NCBI GenBank assembly: GCA_030683705.1
Contig: JAUXPP010000059.1
Location: forward strand, 1-42,318
Source of the DNA: Polaromonas sp.
Lineage (GTDB): Bacteria; Pseudomonadota; Gammaproteobacteria; Burkholderiales; Burkholderiaceae_C
Reading direction: 5' to 3'
DNA: 42,318 nt
Positions 7,986-16,648 of this stretch are shown in pieces; the first letter of the stretch is position 1; each line of letters opens with the position of its first letter. Below the pieces are notes generated by a model. The model saw nothing but the letters and a program-made list of their open reading frames with translations, had not been told where the DNA came from and did not search any database. A program made the position numbers and the translations under genes.

Positions 7986-9379
7986 GACGGCTGTTCAGCC
8001 GCGGCCTTGCGCCGCGCGCCGCGCTGGAACAGCACCGTCGCGCCCCACAGCAGCACGCCTATGCCCAGCAGCACTGCGGCAATGGTGTACTGCACCGGGT
8101 CGCGGCCGGTCCACGGCCCGACCAGGAAGGCGCAGGACAGGGCGCCGAGCACCGGCAGCACCAGCGGCGCATGAAAATGCGGGTGGTCGACCTTGTCCTT
8201 GCGCAGTACCAGCACGGCGATGTTGACGATGGTGAACACCAGCAGCAGCAGCAGCGCCGTGGTGCCGCCCAGCGCCGGCACCTCCCCGACAAAGCTGATC
8301 AGGCCGAAGGCCAGCAAGGTCGTGAAGGCAATCGCCACATACGGTGTGCGGCGCGCCGCATGCACCTTGCCCAGCAGCGGCGGCAACACGCCCTCGCGGC
8401 TCATGCCGTAGACCAGCCGGCTGGCCATCAGCATGTTGATCAGCGCACTGTTGGCCACCGCAAACATGGTGATGAAGCCGAACAGCTCCACCGGGAAGCC
8501 CGGCGCACCGGCCTGCACCACCTGCAGCAGCGGGGTTTCGCCTTCGGCCAGCTTGTCGGGCGGCACCAGCGTGATCGCCGCGATCGACACCAGCACATAA
8601 ACCAGGCCGGTGATGGCCAGGCCGGCCAGCAACACCTTGGGAAAGATGCGCGACGGGTCCTTGCTCTCCTCGGCCATGTTGACCGAATCCTCAAAACCCA
8701 CCATCGCAAAAAACGCCAGCGAGGTGCCGGCAATCACCGACCAGAAGGCACTGCCGCCGTCCGTCGTGGCCTTGAACTCCAGCACCCGCCCGACATCGCC
8801 CTGCCCCGTGCCTATGGCCCAGAAGCCGATGCCGATGATGATCAGCAGGCCGGTGAGCTCGACACAGGTCAGCAGCACATTGGCCTTGACGCTTTCACCG
8901 ACGCCGCGCAAATTCACCGCCGCGACCAGCGCCATGAAACCCAGGCCCACCGCCGTGATGCCCAAGCCGCTGCCCAGGTCCAGGCTGAAGGCGCCCGCGA
9001 GATTGGCCGCAAAGGCGCGCGACGCGGTGGAGGCCGAGGTGATGCCCGAACACATCACCGCGAAGGCTACGATGAAGGTGATGAAATGCACGCCGAAGGC
9101 CTTGTGCACATACAGCGCCGCGCCGGCCGCGCGCGGGTACTTGGTCACCAGCTCCAGGTAGCTGAAGGCGGTGACCAGCGCCACCACAAACGCCAGCAGG
9201 AAAGGCAGCCAGACCACGCCGCCCACCTGTTTGGCGACCTGCCCGGTCAGCGCGTAAATGCCGGTGCCCAGGATGTCGCCGACGATGAACAGCAGCAGCA
9301 GCCAGGGGCCCATCACGCGGTGCAGTGAAGGCTGCTCCGCCGCGCCGGCGGGCGATGGTGTTTTCGCGGCGCCGGCCAT
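7982..9379 (-). CDS. APC-family amino acid permease
   Basis: Inner-membrane transporter of the amino acid/polyamine/organocation family. It is 465 residues with about twelve hydrophobic segments, the helix-1 motif [14 protein letters not shown] and a [15 protein letters not shown] segment after helix 6. Cationic amino acid permeases of the CAT/YfnA type are the closest group I recognise; the substrate is unknown. Its ATG lies two bases after the stop of the FMN reductase gene, so the two are co-translated. The 3' end overlaps azoR tail to tail. Confidence 0.9.
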   Translation of the reverse strand: MAGAAKTPSPAGAAEQPSLHRVMGPWLLLLFIVGDILGTGIYALTGQVAKQVGGVVWLPFLLAFVVALVTAFSYLELVTKYPRAAGAALYVHKAFGVHFITFIVAFAVMCSGITSASTASRAFAANLAGAFSLDLGSGLGITAVGLGFMALVAAVNLRGVGESVKANVLLTCVELTGLLIIIGIGFWAIGTGQGDVGRVLEFKATTDGGSAFWSVIAGTSLAFFAMVGFEDSVNMAEESKDPSRIFPKVLLAGLAITGLVYVLVSIAAITLVPPDKLAEGETPLLQVVQAGAPGFPVELFGFITMFAVANSALINMLMASRLVYGMSREGVLPPLLGKVHAARRTPYVAIAFTTLLAFGLISFVGEVPALGGTTALLLLLVFTIVNIAVLVLRKDKVDHPHFHAPLVLPVLGALSCAFLVGPWTGRDPVQYTIAAVLLGIGVLLWGATVLFQRGARRKAAAEQPS

Positions 9380-9381
9380 GG

Positions 9382-9933
9382 TTATGCCTGGTGCTGCCTG
9401 ACCCAGGCCACATAGGAATCGACCCAGGACTGCAGGAATTTTTTGCTGGCTTCGCCGATGTTGCCGTCCGCGTCGTACAGGCCGTCCTTGTTGTGGATGA
9501 AGGCCTCGGGCTGGCCCAGGGTCGGCATGTTCAGGTAGGCCAGGATGTTGCGCAGGTGCTGCTGCGCCAGCGCCGTGCCTATCGGCCCGACCGAGGCGCC
9601 GATCACGCCGGCCGGCTTGCCGTTCCAGGCGCTTTTGCCATAGGGGCGTGAAGCATGGTCGATGGCGTTTTTCAGCACGCCGGGAATCGAGCGGTTGTAC
9701 TCGGGCGTGACAAACAGCACCCCCTGCGCGGCGCTGATCTCGCCCTTCAGGCGCGTGACCGGGGCCGCAGGGCTGGCATCGTCGTCCTGGTTGTACGGCG
9801 GCAGGTCATCGATGCGGACCTGGGTGAAAGTGAACTCGGCCGGGAACAGCTTTTCGATGGCCCTGGCGAGCTGGCGGTTGAAGGAATCCTTGCGTATGCT
9901 GCCGACAACAACGGCGATGGTGTACTGGGCCAT
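9382..9933 (-). CDS. NADPH-dependent FMN reductase (ChrR/YieF-like)
   Basis: A 183-residue flavodoxin-fold reductase. The GSIRKDSFNRQLA segment near residue 11 binds the FMN phosphate, and TPEYNRSIPGVLKNAIDHAS near residues 76-95 is the family signature. Related proteins reduce quinones, chromate and other electrophiles in the cytoplasm. AGGAG precedes the ATG. It forms a two-gene unit with the APC permease and lies close to the azoreductase, so this stretch appears to be a small redox-defence locus; that link is inference. Confidence 0.92.
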   Translation of the reverse strand: MAQYTIAVVVGSIRKDSFNRQLARAIEKLFPAEFTFTQVRIDDLPPYNQDDDASPAAPVTRLKGEISAAQGVLFVTPEYNRSIPGVLKNAIDHASRPYGKSAWNGKPAGVIGASVGPIGTALAQQHLRNILAYLNMPTLGQPEAFIHNKDGLYDADGNIGEASKKFLQSWVDSYVAWVRQHQA

Positions 9934-10118
9934 GGTGACTCCTGGAAAAAATAAAGGGATGGCGCGCGGGGGGCGTCCGGTCCATTATGCAAAGCCGCGT
10001 AACACCCTGTCTGTCATCCACCACGCCGTCAACGCCTTGTTACGCAGGCCCTGCCGGTCGCGCCGCGCGCCTACACTGGCCGCACCGCATGCCCCGCATG
10101 CGTCCCGCGAGGAGCACC

Positions 10119-10667
10119 ATGAAAAAGCCCGAAGAAATTGCCCGCCAGCTCGGCATGCCGTATGAGTCGCTGGACGAGGCGACCCGCAAGGTGGCGCGCC
10201 ATGTCGCCGCGCGCCAGCACATTTCCCGAAACACCGCCGACGATTCCGGCGCCACGACCGGGCAAAAGGCGGCCGATGCGGTCGCGCGCTTCGGCGGCTC
10301 CTGGATCTTCATCATGCTGTTTGGCGTCACGCTGGTGGCCTGGGTGGTGCTGAACTCGCTGATCCTCGCGCGTTACGACCGCAGCTTCGACCCGTACCCC
10401 TACATCCTGCTGAACCTGTTCCTGTCGATGCTGGCATCGATCCAGGCGCCCATCATCCTGATGTCGCAAAACCGCCAGGCGCAAAAAGACCGTCTCGTGG
10501 CCGCGCACGACTACGAAGTCAACCTCAAGGCAGAGCTGGAGATCATGCTGCTGCACGAAAAGGTCGACTTGCTGCGCGAAGGCCAGTGGGACGAACTGCT
10601 CAAGATCCAGCAGGAGCAGATCCGGCTCATGACCCAATTGCTGGACAAGGCGAAAGGCACGCCATGA
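10119..10667 (+). CDS. DUF1003 membrane protein
   Basis: A 182-residue protein with two adjacent membrane helices (about residues 66-86 and 98-118) connected by the conserved segment LILARYDRSFDPYPYILLNLFLS. This is followed by SQNRQAQKDR and a C-terminal coiled coil rich in Glu, Leu and Lys. This is the DUF1003 pattern; the function of the family is unknown. The frame is open further upstream, but GAGGAG just before ATG 10119 decides the start. Its stop overlaps the HAD gene start (ATGA). Confidence 0.9.
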   Translation: MKKPEEIARQLGMPYESLDEATRKVARHVAARQHISRNTADDSGATTGQKAADAVARFGGSWIFIMLFGVTLVAWVVLNSLILARYDRSFDPYPYILLNLFLSMLASIQAPIILMSQNRQAQKDRLVAAHDYEVNLKAELEIMLLHEKVDLLREGQWDELLKIQQEQIRLMTQLLDKAKGTP

Positions 10668-11323
10668 GTCCCGGCCGGCGCGCGCCCGCAACGGACGCCC
10701 CGGCACCGGCAGCAGCCGTACAGGCGCTGCTGTTCGACCTCGGCGGCGTGCTGATCGACATCGACTTCAACCGCGCCTTTGAACACTGGCAGACACTCTC
10801 CCCACTGTCACTGGAAGGCATCCGGGCGAGGTTCAGCTTTGACGAGGCCTATGCACAACACGAGCGCGGCGAGATCACTGCCGACACCTACTTCGCACAC
10901 CTGGTCCAGCTGCTTGAACTGCAGCCTGATCACCAGGTCATTGCCCGGGGCTGGAACGCCATATTCATCGGCCAGATCAGCGAAACCCTGGCGCTGGTAC
11001 AAGCCGCCCGCGCGTATCTCCCCTGTTATGCCTTCAGCAACTCCAACGCCGCGCACCAGGCGGCCTGGTCCCGGCTGTACCCGTCGGTGGTGCAGGCCTT
11101 CGACCGCATCTTCGTGTCTTCGGACATCGGCCTGCGCAAGCCCGAGCGGCGCGCCTTCGAACACATCGCCGGTGCAGTCGGCCTGCCCGCAGATGCCCTG
11201 CTGTTTTTTGATGACCTGGCCGACAACGTGGCCGGCGCCCGTACAGCCGGGCTGCAGGCCGTGCTTGTGCGCAGCCCGGCCGATGTGCGCGCAGCGCTCG
11301 CGGCACTCGGCTGCGGGTTGTAG
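10664..11323 (+). CDS. HAD-superfamily phosphatase, YihX-like
   Basis: A 219-residue HAD hydrolase. Motif I is FDLGGVL with the nucleophile Asp25; a Gly replaces the second Asp, as in YihX-type enzymes. Motif II is in AFSNSNAAH, motif III is the Lys in RKPERRAFEHI and motif IV is FFDDLADNV. YihX of E. coli is an alpha-D-glucose-1-phosphatase, so a small sugar phosphate is a likely substrate, unproven here. The start was placed at the ATG coupled to the DUF1003 stop; a longer frame from 10586 would overlap that gene. Confidence 0.88.
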   Translation: MSPGRRAPATDAPAPAAAVQALLFDLGGVLIDIDFNRAFEHWQTLSPLSLEGIRARFSFDEAYAQHERGEITADTYFAHLVQLLELQPDHQVIARGWNAIFIGQISETLALVQAARAYLPCYAFSNSNAAHQAAWSRLYPSVVQAFDRIFVSSDIGLRKPERRAFEHIAGAVGLPADALLFFDDLADNVAGARTAGLQAVLVRSPADVRAALAALGCGL

Positions 11324-11364
11324 TCCTGGCTGCGCCACAATGGGCCTTATTTCAGGGAGACATC

Positions 11365-11742
11365 ATGGGTTTGCTCGATGGCATGCTGGGCAACGCATCA
11401 AAGATCGATGCCGCGAAGATTCAACAGGAGTTCAGCCAGATTCTGGCCGGCGGCGAGCAGGTCGAACATGCTTACCAGTTGATCCGCGATTATTTCGTGT
11501 TCACCAACAAACGCCTGGTGCTGGTCGACAAGCAGGGCATGACCGGCAGCAAGGTCGAGTACCACTCGATCCCGTACAAGAGCATCACGCATTTCAGCAT
11601 TGAAACCGGCGGGAACCTCGATCTCGACGCCGAGCTGAAGATCTGGATCTCCAGCACGGCCCTGCCGGTGCAGAAACGCTTCAACAAGAAGCTGAGCATT
11701 TACGAAGTGCAAAGCGTGCTCGCCGGCTACGTGCTGCGATAA
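11365..11742 (+). CDS. Bacterial PH-domain protein
   Basis: A 125-residue soluble protein filled almost completely by a bacterial pleckstrin-homology domain (bPH_1, PF08000 type). The marker is DYFVFTNKRLVLVDKQG near residues 47-63, then YHSIPYKSITHFSIE and a terminal amphipathic helix. GGGAGA precedes the ATG by about 5 bases. The family role is unclear; members form ring-like oligomers. It stands alone downstream of the HAD gene. Confidence 0.88.
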   Translation: MGLLDGMLGNASKIDAAKIQQEFSQILAGGEQVEHAYQLIRDYFVFTNKRLVLVDKQGMTGSKVEYHSIPYKSITHFSIETGGNLDLDAELKIWISSTALPVQKRFNKKLSIYEVQSVLAGYVLR

Positions 11743-11765
11743 CAGCTGGCGTCTGGCGCGCTGCA

Positions 11766-12074
11766 TCAAATGCCGTCGGGCTGTTTTCCCGCCCGACCGG
11801 CCGATGCCGCAATCTCCGCCCAGGATTTGCCGCCGGCGCGCAGCTGGTCCACCGAGGGCCCGATGCTGTTTCCATACTGCGCCAGGCTCCTGGCCTCGAT
11901 GATGGCCAGCGCAGCAGGCGGCGTTTTGCCGCGGTACAGCTGTTTGAGCCGGTCGCGCTCGCCTGCCGCCCAGCGCGCGACCTGCTCCTGCGCCACGCCG
12001 GCAGCGACCCTGTCCGCGACCTGCGCGCCGAGCTCCGCGACGGCGCGCTCGTAAGCCAAACGTAAATCACCCAT
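11766..12074 (-). CDS. Hypothetical protein, 102 residues
   Basis: A small, mostly helical, charged protein with a C-terminal GKSWAEIAASAG segment that resembles a short recognition helix. It has no signal peptide, membrane segment or cysteine. No clear ribosome site precedes ATG 12074. It converges on the PH-domain gene with 23 bases between them. I do not recognise the family. Confidence 0.6.
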   Translation of the reverse strand: MGDLRLAYERAVAELGAQVADRVAAGVAQEQVARWAAGERDRLKQLYRGKTPPAALAIIEARSLAQYGNSIGPSVDQLRAGGKSWAEIAASAGRAGKQPDGI

Positions 12075-12194
12075 CTGCCGAATTTAGTCGCTACCCGGCT
12101 TTCCTGCGTGCACACCGGACCCGGATTTAGTGGTTTTCCAGCCTGTACCTGCCCGGGAAGTGGAACTATTCTTGGCTTTTTTCCGGAGGGAAGC

Positions 12195-12452
12195 ATGGAA
12201 TCGTCCTTGAACGCCGAGGATCACGGCGACTGGCTCAGTTTTGGCATGCCGCACGGCGACGGCATCGTCCCGGTGAGGATTTCCCGGGCGGCCATGGAAG
12301 AACACTTCGACGCCGGCCAGGGACCCGGCTCGCTGAAAAAAGCCTATGAACTCGACGCAGACATGATTCACGCGCGTGCCGCCGACCAGCTCGTGGCCGG
12401 CGTGGCCTACACCGCGGACCATCCGCTGGTGCTGGGCGCTGAACACTTCTAG
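12195..12452 (+). CDS. DUF1488-like small protein
   Basis: An 85-residue protein. The order of elements is WLSFGMPHG, VPVRISRAAMEEHFD and a helix ending IHARAADQL. This matches the DUF1488 pattern of a beta strand, then I-S-x-x-A-L-x-x-x-F, then a helix with I-x-x-x-A. GGAGGGAA lies just before ATG 12195, which rules out the longer frame that opens at 12108. No function is known for the family. Confidence 0.72.
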   Translation: MESSLNAEDHGDWLSFGMPHGDGIVPVRISRAAMEEHFDAGQGPGSLKKAYELDADMIHARAADQLVAGVAYTADHPLVLGAEHF

Positions 12453-12527
12453 GTCCCTACCCCGCCTGTCACCCACAGGCGGCATTGGCTGGCAGACGCA
12501 GGCCTGTTGCAAGCCTACAAACGGGGC

Positions 12528-13412
12528 ATGCCCCCTGCCCCGCGCCCACCCGCCACCGCCAGCACGTCCACTGCCGCCCGCCGCCCACGCTGGGGCCTCT
12601 GGCTCCTGGCCTTGTTGTGGGGCGCGGCCGTGGCTGCCGCTTATTCGGTGTATGCCGGTGCCATCAGCATCCCCGAACGTTTCAACCCCTGGGCGCCGCT
12701 GGATGTCGCGGCGCCGCCCAACGTCCTCACGGCCGCCAAGCTGTCGCGGGCCCGCAGCGATCCGCAGCGCTGCCTGGCCGCGCTGGCGCAGACCGGCATG
12801 CGCTACAGCGTGCTTCCCGACCGGGTGACCGGGCCGGGCTGCGGCTTCGAGAACGCGGTGCTGCTGCGTGAGGCCGGCGTGAAGCTGGGTGCGCCGGTGT
12901 CGCTGAGCTGCCCGATGGCCTTGTCGTTTGCGATGTGGGAGCGCCATGCCTTGCAGCCGGCGGCTGAACTACACATGGGCCGACGCGTCGCCGGCATCGA
13001 ACACCTCGGCAGCTACGCCTGCCGCAACGTCAATCGCGGTGAAGCCATAGCGCCCCCACGTTCGTCCACTTCGTGTGACTCTCTGCCCCCCGAGGGGGCT
13101 GTGCCTGCTCGGGGCGGCCCTTCGCCATGCACGCCTGCGCCCGATGCCCCGCCGGGCAAGCGCAGCCGCCACGCCACGGCCGATGCCCTGGACATCGCCG
13201 GCTTCACGCTGGCCAACGGCAAGTCCATCTCGGTGCTGCGCCAGTGGCAAGCGGACGATGCCGCGGCCGCAGCCGGACCCGAGGCTCAGTTTCTGAAGGC
13301 GGCCCAGCGCGGCGCCTGCCGTTATTTCAAGGGCGTGCTGGGCCCGGACTACAACGCCGCCCACAAGGACCACTTTCACCTGGAAACCGGCGGCTACGGC
13401 ATCTGCCGCTGA
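12528..13412 (+). CDS. Extensin-like family protein carrying an inserted repeat
   Basis: About 294 residues from ATG 12528: a Pro/Ser/Thr/Arg-rich N-terminus, one membrane helix (LWLLALLWGAAVAAAYSVYAG) and then an extensin-like C-terminal domain. The domain has Cys pairs (QRCLAAL, GPGCGFE), SYACRNVN, then SRHATADALDIAGF, and near the end HKDHFHLE. That last part is a metal-binding pattern like that of D-Ala-D-Ala carboxypeptidases. It is probably periplasmic and membrane-anchored. Between SYACRNVN and RSRHATADALD there are roughly 45 extra residues encoded by repeat B copy 3, without breaking the frame. Confidence 0.85.
   Translation: MPPAPRPPATASTSTAARRPRWGLWLLALLWGAAVAAAYSVYAGAISIPERFNPWAPLDVAAPPNVLTAAKLSRARSDPQRCLAALAQTGMRYSVLPDRVTGPGCGFENAVLLREAGVKLGAPVSLSCPMALSFAMWERHALQPAAELHMGRRVAGIEHLGSYACRNVNRGEAIAPPRSSTSCDSLPPEGAVPARGGPSPCTPAPDAPPGKRSRHATADALDIAGFTLANGKSISVLRQWQADDAAAAAGPEAQFLKAAQRGACRYFKGVLGPDYNAAHKDHFHLETGGYGICR
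13052..13120 (+). repeat. Interspersed repeat family B, copy 3 (inside extensin-like gene)
   Basis: CGCCCCCACGTTCGTCC, then CTGCCCCCCGAGGGGGC, then CTCGGGGCGGCCC: the same order of blocks as copies 1 and 2. The middle also carries CACTTCGTGTG, which is shared with repeat family C at 29474-29666. It is read as coding sequence and adds a Pro/Ser/Gly-rich loop. Confidence 0.8.
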
Positions 13413-13427
13413 GTGGTTTTGCTCCTG

Positions 13428-13480
13428 TTTTGATAGCTGCTTACGCTTGTTGCGAAAGGGCTGGAGGCCAATTTGACTTG
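13428..13480 (+). repeat. Interspersed repeat family A, copy 2
   Basis: TTTTGATAGCTGCTTACGC, a short variable spacer, then AAGGGCTGGAGGCCAATTT. It is the best-preserved copy in the window. It lies between the convergent extensin-like and alkB genes. Confidence 0.8.
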
Positions 13481-13487
13481 ACAGGAA

Positions 13488-14141
13488 TCAGCCGGCCTGG
13501 CGGAAGGTCAGGTTGATGCGGCGGCGGCCCAACAGCGCGTGTTCGCCATCTGCCAGCGGCGCCACACCGTGGAAAGCCAGCCGCGCCGGCCCGCCCCAGA
13601 CCACCGCATCGCCGTGTTGCAGCCGGTAGCGCTGCGGCCGCTCGCTGCGCTCGGGCGTGCCGAACAGGAACACCGCCGGCAGGCCCAGCGACAGCGACAC
13701 GATGGGCGCCGAGAAGTCCTGCTCGTCCCGGTCCTGGTGCAGCGAAAGTTTGCTGCCCGGCAGGTACTGGTTGACCAGGCAGGCATCGGGCGCGAAGCCG
13801 CCGAACCCCGCCGCCTGCGCCGCACGCGCGGCAAGCTCACGCATCACGGCAGGCATGGCAGGCCAGGGGCGTCCGGACAGCGGATCGGCCGCGGTGTAAC
13901 GGTAGCCGCGGCGGTCCGACACCCAGCCCAGCGCGCCGCAGTTGCTCATGGCCACCGACATGGTGTGGCCGCCCGGCGTGACGAGGTGGCGCAGCGGTGC
14001 GGCGGCCAGCAAGCTGTCCAGCGCCGCCAGCAGCACCCCGTCGTTCCCGCGCGCGAAGCCGCGCAGCAGCACCGCGCCCGGTGCCAGCGCCTGCTGCGCC
14101 GGTTCCACGGCGTCCATGTCTTCAAACAGGTCGGCAGTCAC
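13488..14141 (-). CDS. alkB: AlkB-type DNA/RNA dealkylation dioxygenase
   Basis: Fe(II)/2-oxoglutarate enzyme that removes methyl groups from 1-methyladenine and 3-methylcytosine by oxidation. The 217-residue protein has the iron ligands His135, Asp137 and His191, and the 2-oxoglutarate-binding RRRINLTFR with Arg208 and Arg214. It also has the NQYLPGSKLSLHQDRDE nucleotide-lid region. The start is GTG 14141. It is transcribed with another Fe(II)/2-oxoglutarate dioxygenase 24 bases upstream, which suggests a joint repair unit. Confidence 0.94.
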   Translation of the reverse strand: MTADLFEDMDAVEPAQQALAPGAVLLRGFARGNDGVLLAALDSLLAAAPLRHLVTPGGHTMSVAMSNCGALGWVSDRRGYRYTAADPLSGRPWPAMPAVMRELAARAAQAAGFGGFAPDACLVNQYLPGSKLSLHQDRDEQDFSAPIVSLSLGLPAVFLFGTPERSERPQRYRLQHGDAVVWGGPARLAFHGVAPLADGEHALLGRRRINLTFRQAG

Positions 14142-14165
14142 AGAGCCATTGTCCCTGCCCCGCCG

Positions 14166-14864
14166 CTATACGGCGTCGTGAAAAATAATGCCCAGCGTGT
14201 GGCGCTGGCCGGCGCGGATGTCGCTGACGCCGTGGCGCATCGTGACGCGGTAACAACCGCGGCTGCCGGCCACCGGCCGCTGGTTTACGGCGAACACCAC
14301 CGCATCGCCCTGCGCCAGCGGCACCACCGTGGCGCGCGACTGCATGCGCGGTCGCTGCTCGGTCAGCACCAGCTCGCCGCCTGCGAAGTCCTCACCCGGC
14401 CGCGACAGCAGGATGGCCACCTGCAAGGGAAACACATGCTCGCCATACAGGTCCTGGTGCAGGCAGTTGTAGTCGCCTTCGCCGTATTGCAGCAGCAGCG
14501 GCGTCGGCCGGGTCTGGCCGGCCGCGTGACAGCGTGCGAGAAAAGCCGCGTGCCCGGCCGGGTAGCGAATGGCCAGGCCCATGGCTTCGTTCCAGCGGTT
14601 GGCGACTTCCACCAGCTGCGGGTACAGCGTGCTGCGCAGGCGCTGGACGATGTCCGGCAGCGGGTAGCTGAAGTACTGGTATTCGCCGCGGCCGAAGCCG
14701 TGACGCGCCATCACGACGCGGCTGCGGAAGCACCCGGCCTGCGGGTAGAGGCCGCGGATGGCCGCACAGTCGGCGGGGCTGAGCAGTTGCGGCAGCACCG
14801 CGTGGCCGCGGCCGCGCAGCATCTCGGCCAGGCCAGGGGCCTGCGGGTCGGGGAGTGAGTCCAT
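14166..14864 (-). CDS. 2OG-Fe(II) dioxygenase, prolyl hydroxylase-like
   Basis: A 232-residue double-stranded beta-helix oxygenase. The iron ligands are likely His136 and Asp138 (CLHQDLYGE) and His211 (TMRHGVSD), with Arg221 (QRHTLGI) for 2-oxoglutarate. GGELVLTEQRPR is also typical. I chose ATG 14864 (MDSLPDPQAP); ATG 14936 in frame would add 24 unlike residues, and neither start has a good ribosome site. The substrate is unknown. Adjacent alkB suggests nucleic acid or alkylation-damage chemistry, which is inference. Confidence 0.85.
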   Translation of the reverse strand: MDSLPDPQAPGLAEMLRGRGHAVLPQLLSPADCAAIRGLYPQAGCFRSRVVMARHGFGRGEYQYFSYPLPDIVQRLRSTLYPQLVEVANRWNEAMGLAIRYPAGHAAFLARCHAAGQTRPTPLLLQYGEGDYNCLHQDLYGEHVFPLQVAILLSRPGEDFAGGELVLTEQRPRMQSRATVVPLAQGDAVVFAVNQRPVAGSRGCYRVTMRHGVSDIRAGQRHTLGIIFHDAV

Positions 14865-15029
14865 GAACAGGGAAGAAGGTGGCAAGACTTCAAGGGTAGG
14901 CGCCCCCGGCAGCCCGCGCTGGCCGGAACCGGACATACCGCCGTTTTGTCATCAAATCCGGCATCAGATCCGGCCCGACTTGCGTGGAAAGCTATCGAAT
15001 TGATAGCACCCCAAAAGCCCGCGGCAGGC

Positions 15030-15473
15030 TCAGGCCGGCACCGGCAGCCCGGCAGGCAGGCGCGGGCGGGCCAGGGGCGGGCGTGCCAGGGGCGGCATCG
15101 CCGCGGCCGCCAGGGTGGGCGGGGCCGCGGCGGGCAGCAACACCGGCAAACGGGCATCCGCCGCAGGCAGATGCGGCAGCAATTCGGCAAAACGCGCTGC
15201 CAGGCCCGGCCTGATCCATTGGCGCATCCAGCCCGCCAGCACCAGGCGGTGGTCGCCCTGGCGCAGGCTGGCGGCAAACGCCGGATGATCGAACCACTCG
15301 GCGACCTGCTGCTCGATCAGCGGCGTGGCCTCATCCGCCACCCAGTCCAGGAACACCGGCGGCAGCTTGAGGTGGCAGGACTTCACCAGCAGGGTCACCA
15401 GATCGTCCAGCGCAGCGACGGCGATGACGCAGGCTTGGTGCGGGCAAAGGGAGCGGGTCCGGATCATGGCCAT
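15030..15473 (-). CDS. Hypothetical protein with Cys/His pairs, 147 residues
   Basis: Starts MAMIRTRSLCPHQACVIAV from ATG 15473 (ATG 15524 is a possible longer start). The first 100 residues look like a compact helical domain with CPHQAC near residue 10 and KSCH near residue 33, a possible metal site. The rest is Ala/Pro/Leu-rich and probably unstructured. It precedes the two dioxygenase genes on the same strand. I do not recognise the family. Confidence 0.6.
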   Translation of the reverse strand: MAMIRTRSLCPHQACVIAVAALDDLVTLLVKSCHLKLPPVFLDWVADEATPLIEQQVAEWFDHPAFAASLRQGDHRLVLAGWMRQWIRPGLAARFAELLPHLPAADARLPVLLPAAAPPTLAAAAMPPLARPPLARPRLPAGLPVPA

Positions 15474-15604
15474 CAGTGCAGGGGGTGTCAATAAGCCCTC
15501 GATGGTGCACCGGACGCATGACATGGGCGTGTCAGACGTTTTCGCCTGTGGCGTCCTGCATGGCGCAAAAGCAACAGCCGCCCTGCGCCAAGGCGCGTTG
15601 CCGC

Positions 15605-16156
15605 TCAGGATACGCTGGCCAGCGCGCGGTCTATGGCCTCGTGCAGGTGCTGCAGGCCGAAGGACACGTCGGCAGCGGCGCCATTGACGTAAAACGCCGG
15701 CGTGCCGCGCAGGCCCAGGCGCCGGCCGCTCTGGACATGCTCCTGCACCCGCTGCAGGTACACCCGGTCCTTCATCTCGAACTGGTAACGCGCCATGTCC
15801 AGCCCGACCAGGCTGGCATAACCGGCCAGGTGTTTGTCCTGCAGGTGCTGCGGGTTCTCGAACAACATGTCGTGGAAAGCCCAGAATTTGCGCTGGGCGC
15901 CGGCCGCCTCGGCGGCTTCGGCGGCCAGTTCGGCATGCGGATGAGCATCGCGCTGCGGATAGTGACGGTAGACAAAGCGCAGGCGCCGGCCGAAATGCGC
16001 ACGCAGCATGGCGACCGCGGGATGGGCCTGCGCGCAGGCCGGGCACTCGAAGTCGCCGTATTCGAGCAGGGTGACCGCGGCGGACGCCGGGCCGAGGATG
16101 TGATCCACCGCCTCGTCAGGCTGCAGCAGCGGGTCGGGGTGGTCCGGAGGGTGCAT
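15605..16156 (-). CDS. DsbA-family thioredoxin-fold oxidoreductase, cytoplasmic
   Basis: A 183-residue thioredoxin-fold protein. The active site FECPAC has cysteines at 38 and 41, and the cis-proline loop is GTPAFYVNG with Pro153. It lacks a signal peptide, so it probably acts in the cytoplasm, unlike classical DsbA. It begins 22 bases after the trxC stop on the same strand. Likely a thiol-disulfide exchanger; partners are unknown. Confidence 0.88.
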   Translation of the reverse strand: MHPPDHPDPLLQPDEAVDHILGPASAAVTLLEYGDFECPACAQAHPAVAMLRAHFGRRLRFVYRHYPQRDAHPHAELAAEAAEAAGAQRKFWAFHDMLFENPQHLQDKHLAGYASLVGLDMARYQFEMKDRVYLQRVQEHVQSGRRLGLRGTPAFYVNGAAADVSFGLQHLHEAIDRALASVS

Positions 16157-16178
16157 GGCAGCGTCCGGGTCGGGCGGG

Positions 16179-16616
16179 CTAGAGGGCGTGGAACCTGGCC
16201 CAGCGCACGATGTCCGCCAGCCCCATGGCGCCGGGCTGGCGCGCGACCTCGCGGCCGTTCACGAACAGGGCCAGGGTCGGGATGCTGCGGATATTGAAGC
16301 GTGCACCCAGGGCGGGAGAGGCTTCGGTATCGACCTTGGCCAGCCGGAAGGCTGGTTCGAGCTGGGCCGCGGCCTGCTCGTAAGCCGGCGCCATCTGCAG
16401 GCAGGGGCCGCACCAGGGCGCCCAGAAATCGACCAGCACCGGGATCTGGTTTCGGCCTATGTGGCGCTCAAAGGCCGCCTCATCCAGCGCAACCGAATGC
16501 TGGGTGAACAGCCTTTGGTGGCAGCTGCCGCAGTCGGGCGCCTTCGCCAGATCGTCCTGCCGCACCCGGTTGGTGGTGTGGCAATGCGGGCAGACGATGT
16601 GCAGGGAGTCAGCCAT
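16179..16616 (-). CDS. trxC: Thioredoxin 2
   Basis: A 145-residue cytoplasmic thioredoxin with the N-terminal zinc finger that defines TrxC: Cys9, Cys12, Cys29 and Cys32. The active site is WCGPC at 68-72, followed by the VDTEASPALGARFNIRSIPTL segment with its cis-proline. TrxC is usually made under oxidative stress. It sits in a minus-strand run of Cys-containing small proteins with the DsbA-like gene next. Confidence 0.95.
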   Translation of the reverse strand: MADSLHIVCPHCHTTNRVRQDDLAKAPDCGSCHQRLFTQHSVALDEAAFERHIGRNQIPVLVDFWAPWCGPCLQMAPAYEQAAAQLEPAFRLAKVDTEASPALGARFNIRSIPTLALFVNGREVARQPGAMGLADIVRWARFHAL

Positions 16617-16648
16617 GACGCGTGCCCGGTGGGGTGTTCAGAAGCCTG

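Noticed and set aside
13539..14858. 439-codon plus-strand frame
   Set aside because: Antisense to alkB and the second dioxygenase, both with intact catalytic residues.
14991..15007. GCTATCGAATTGATAGC, possible seventh family A copy
   Set aside because: Only the inverted GCTATC/GATAGC core matches; the following CGC and GGCTGGAGGCC blocks are missing.
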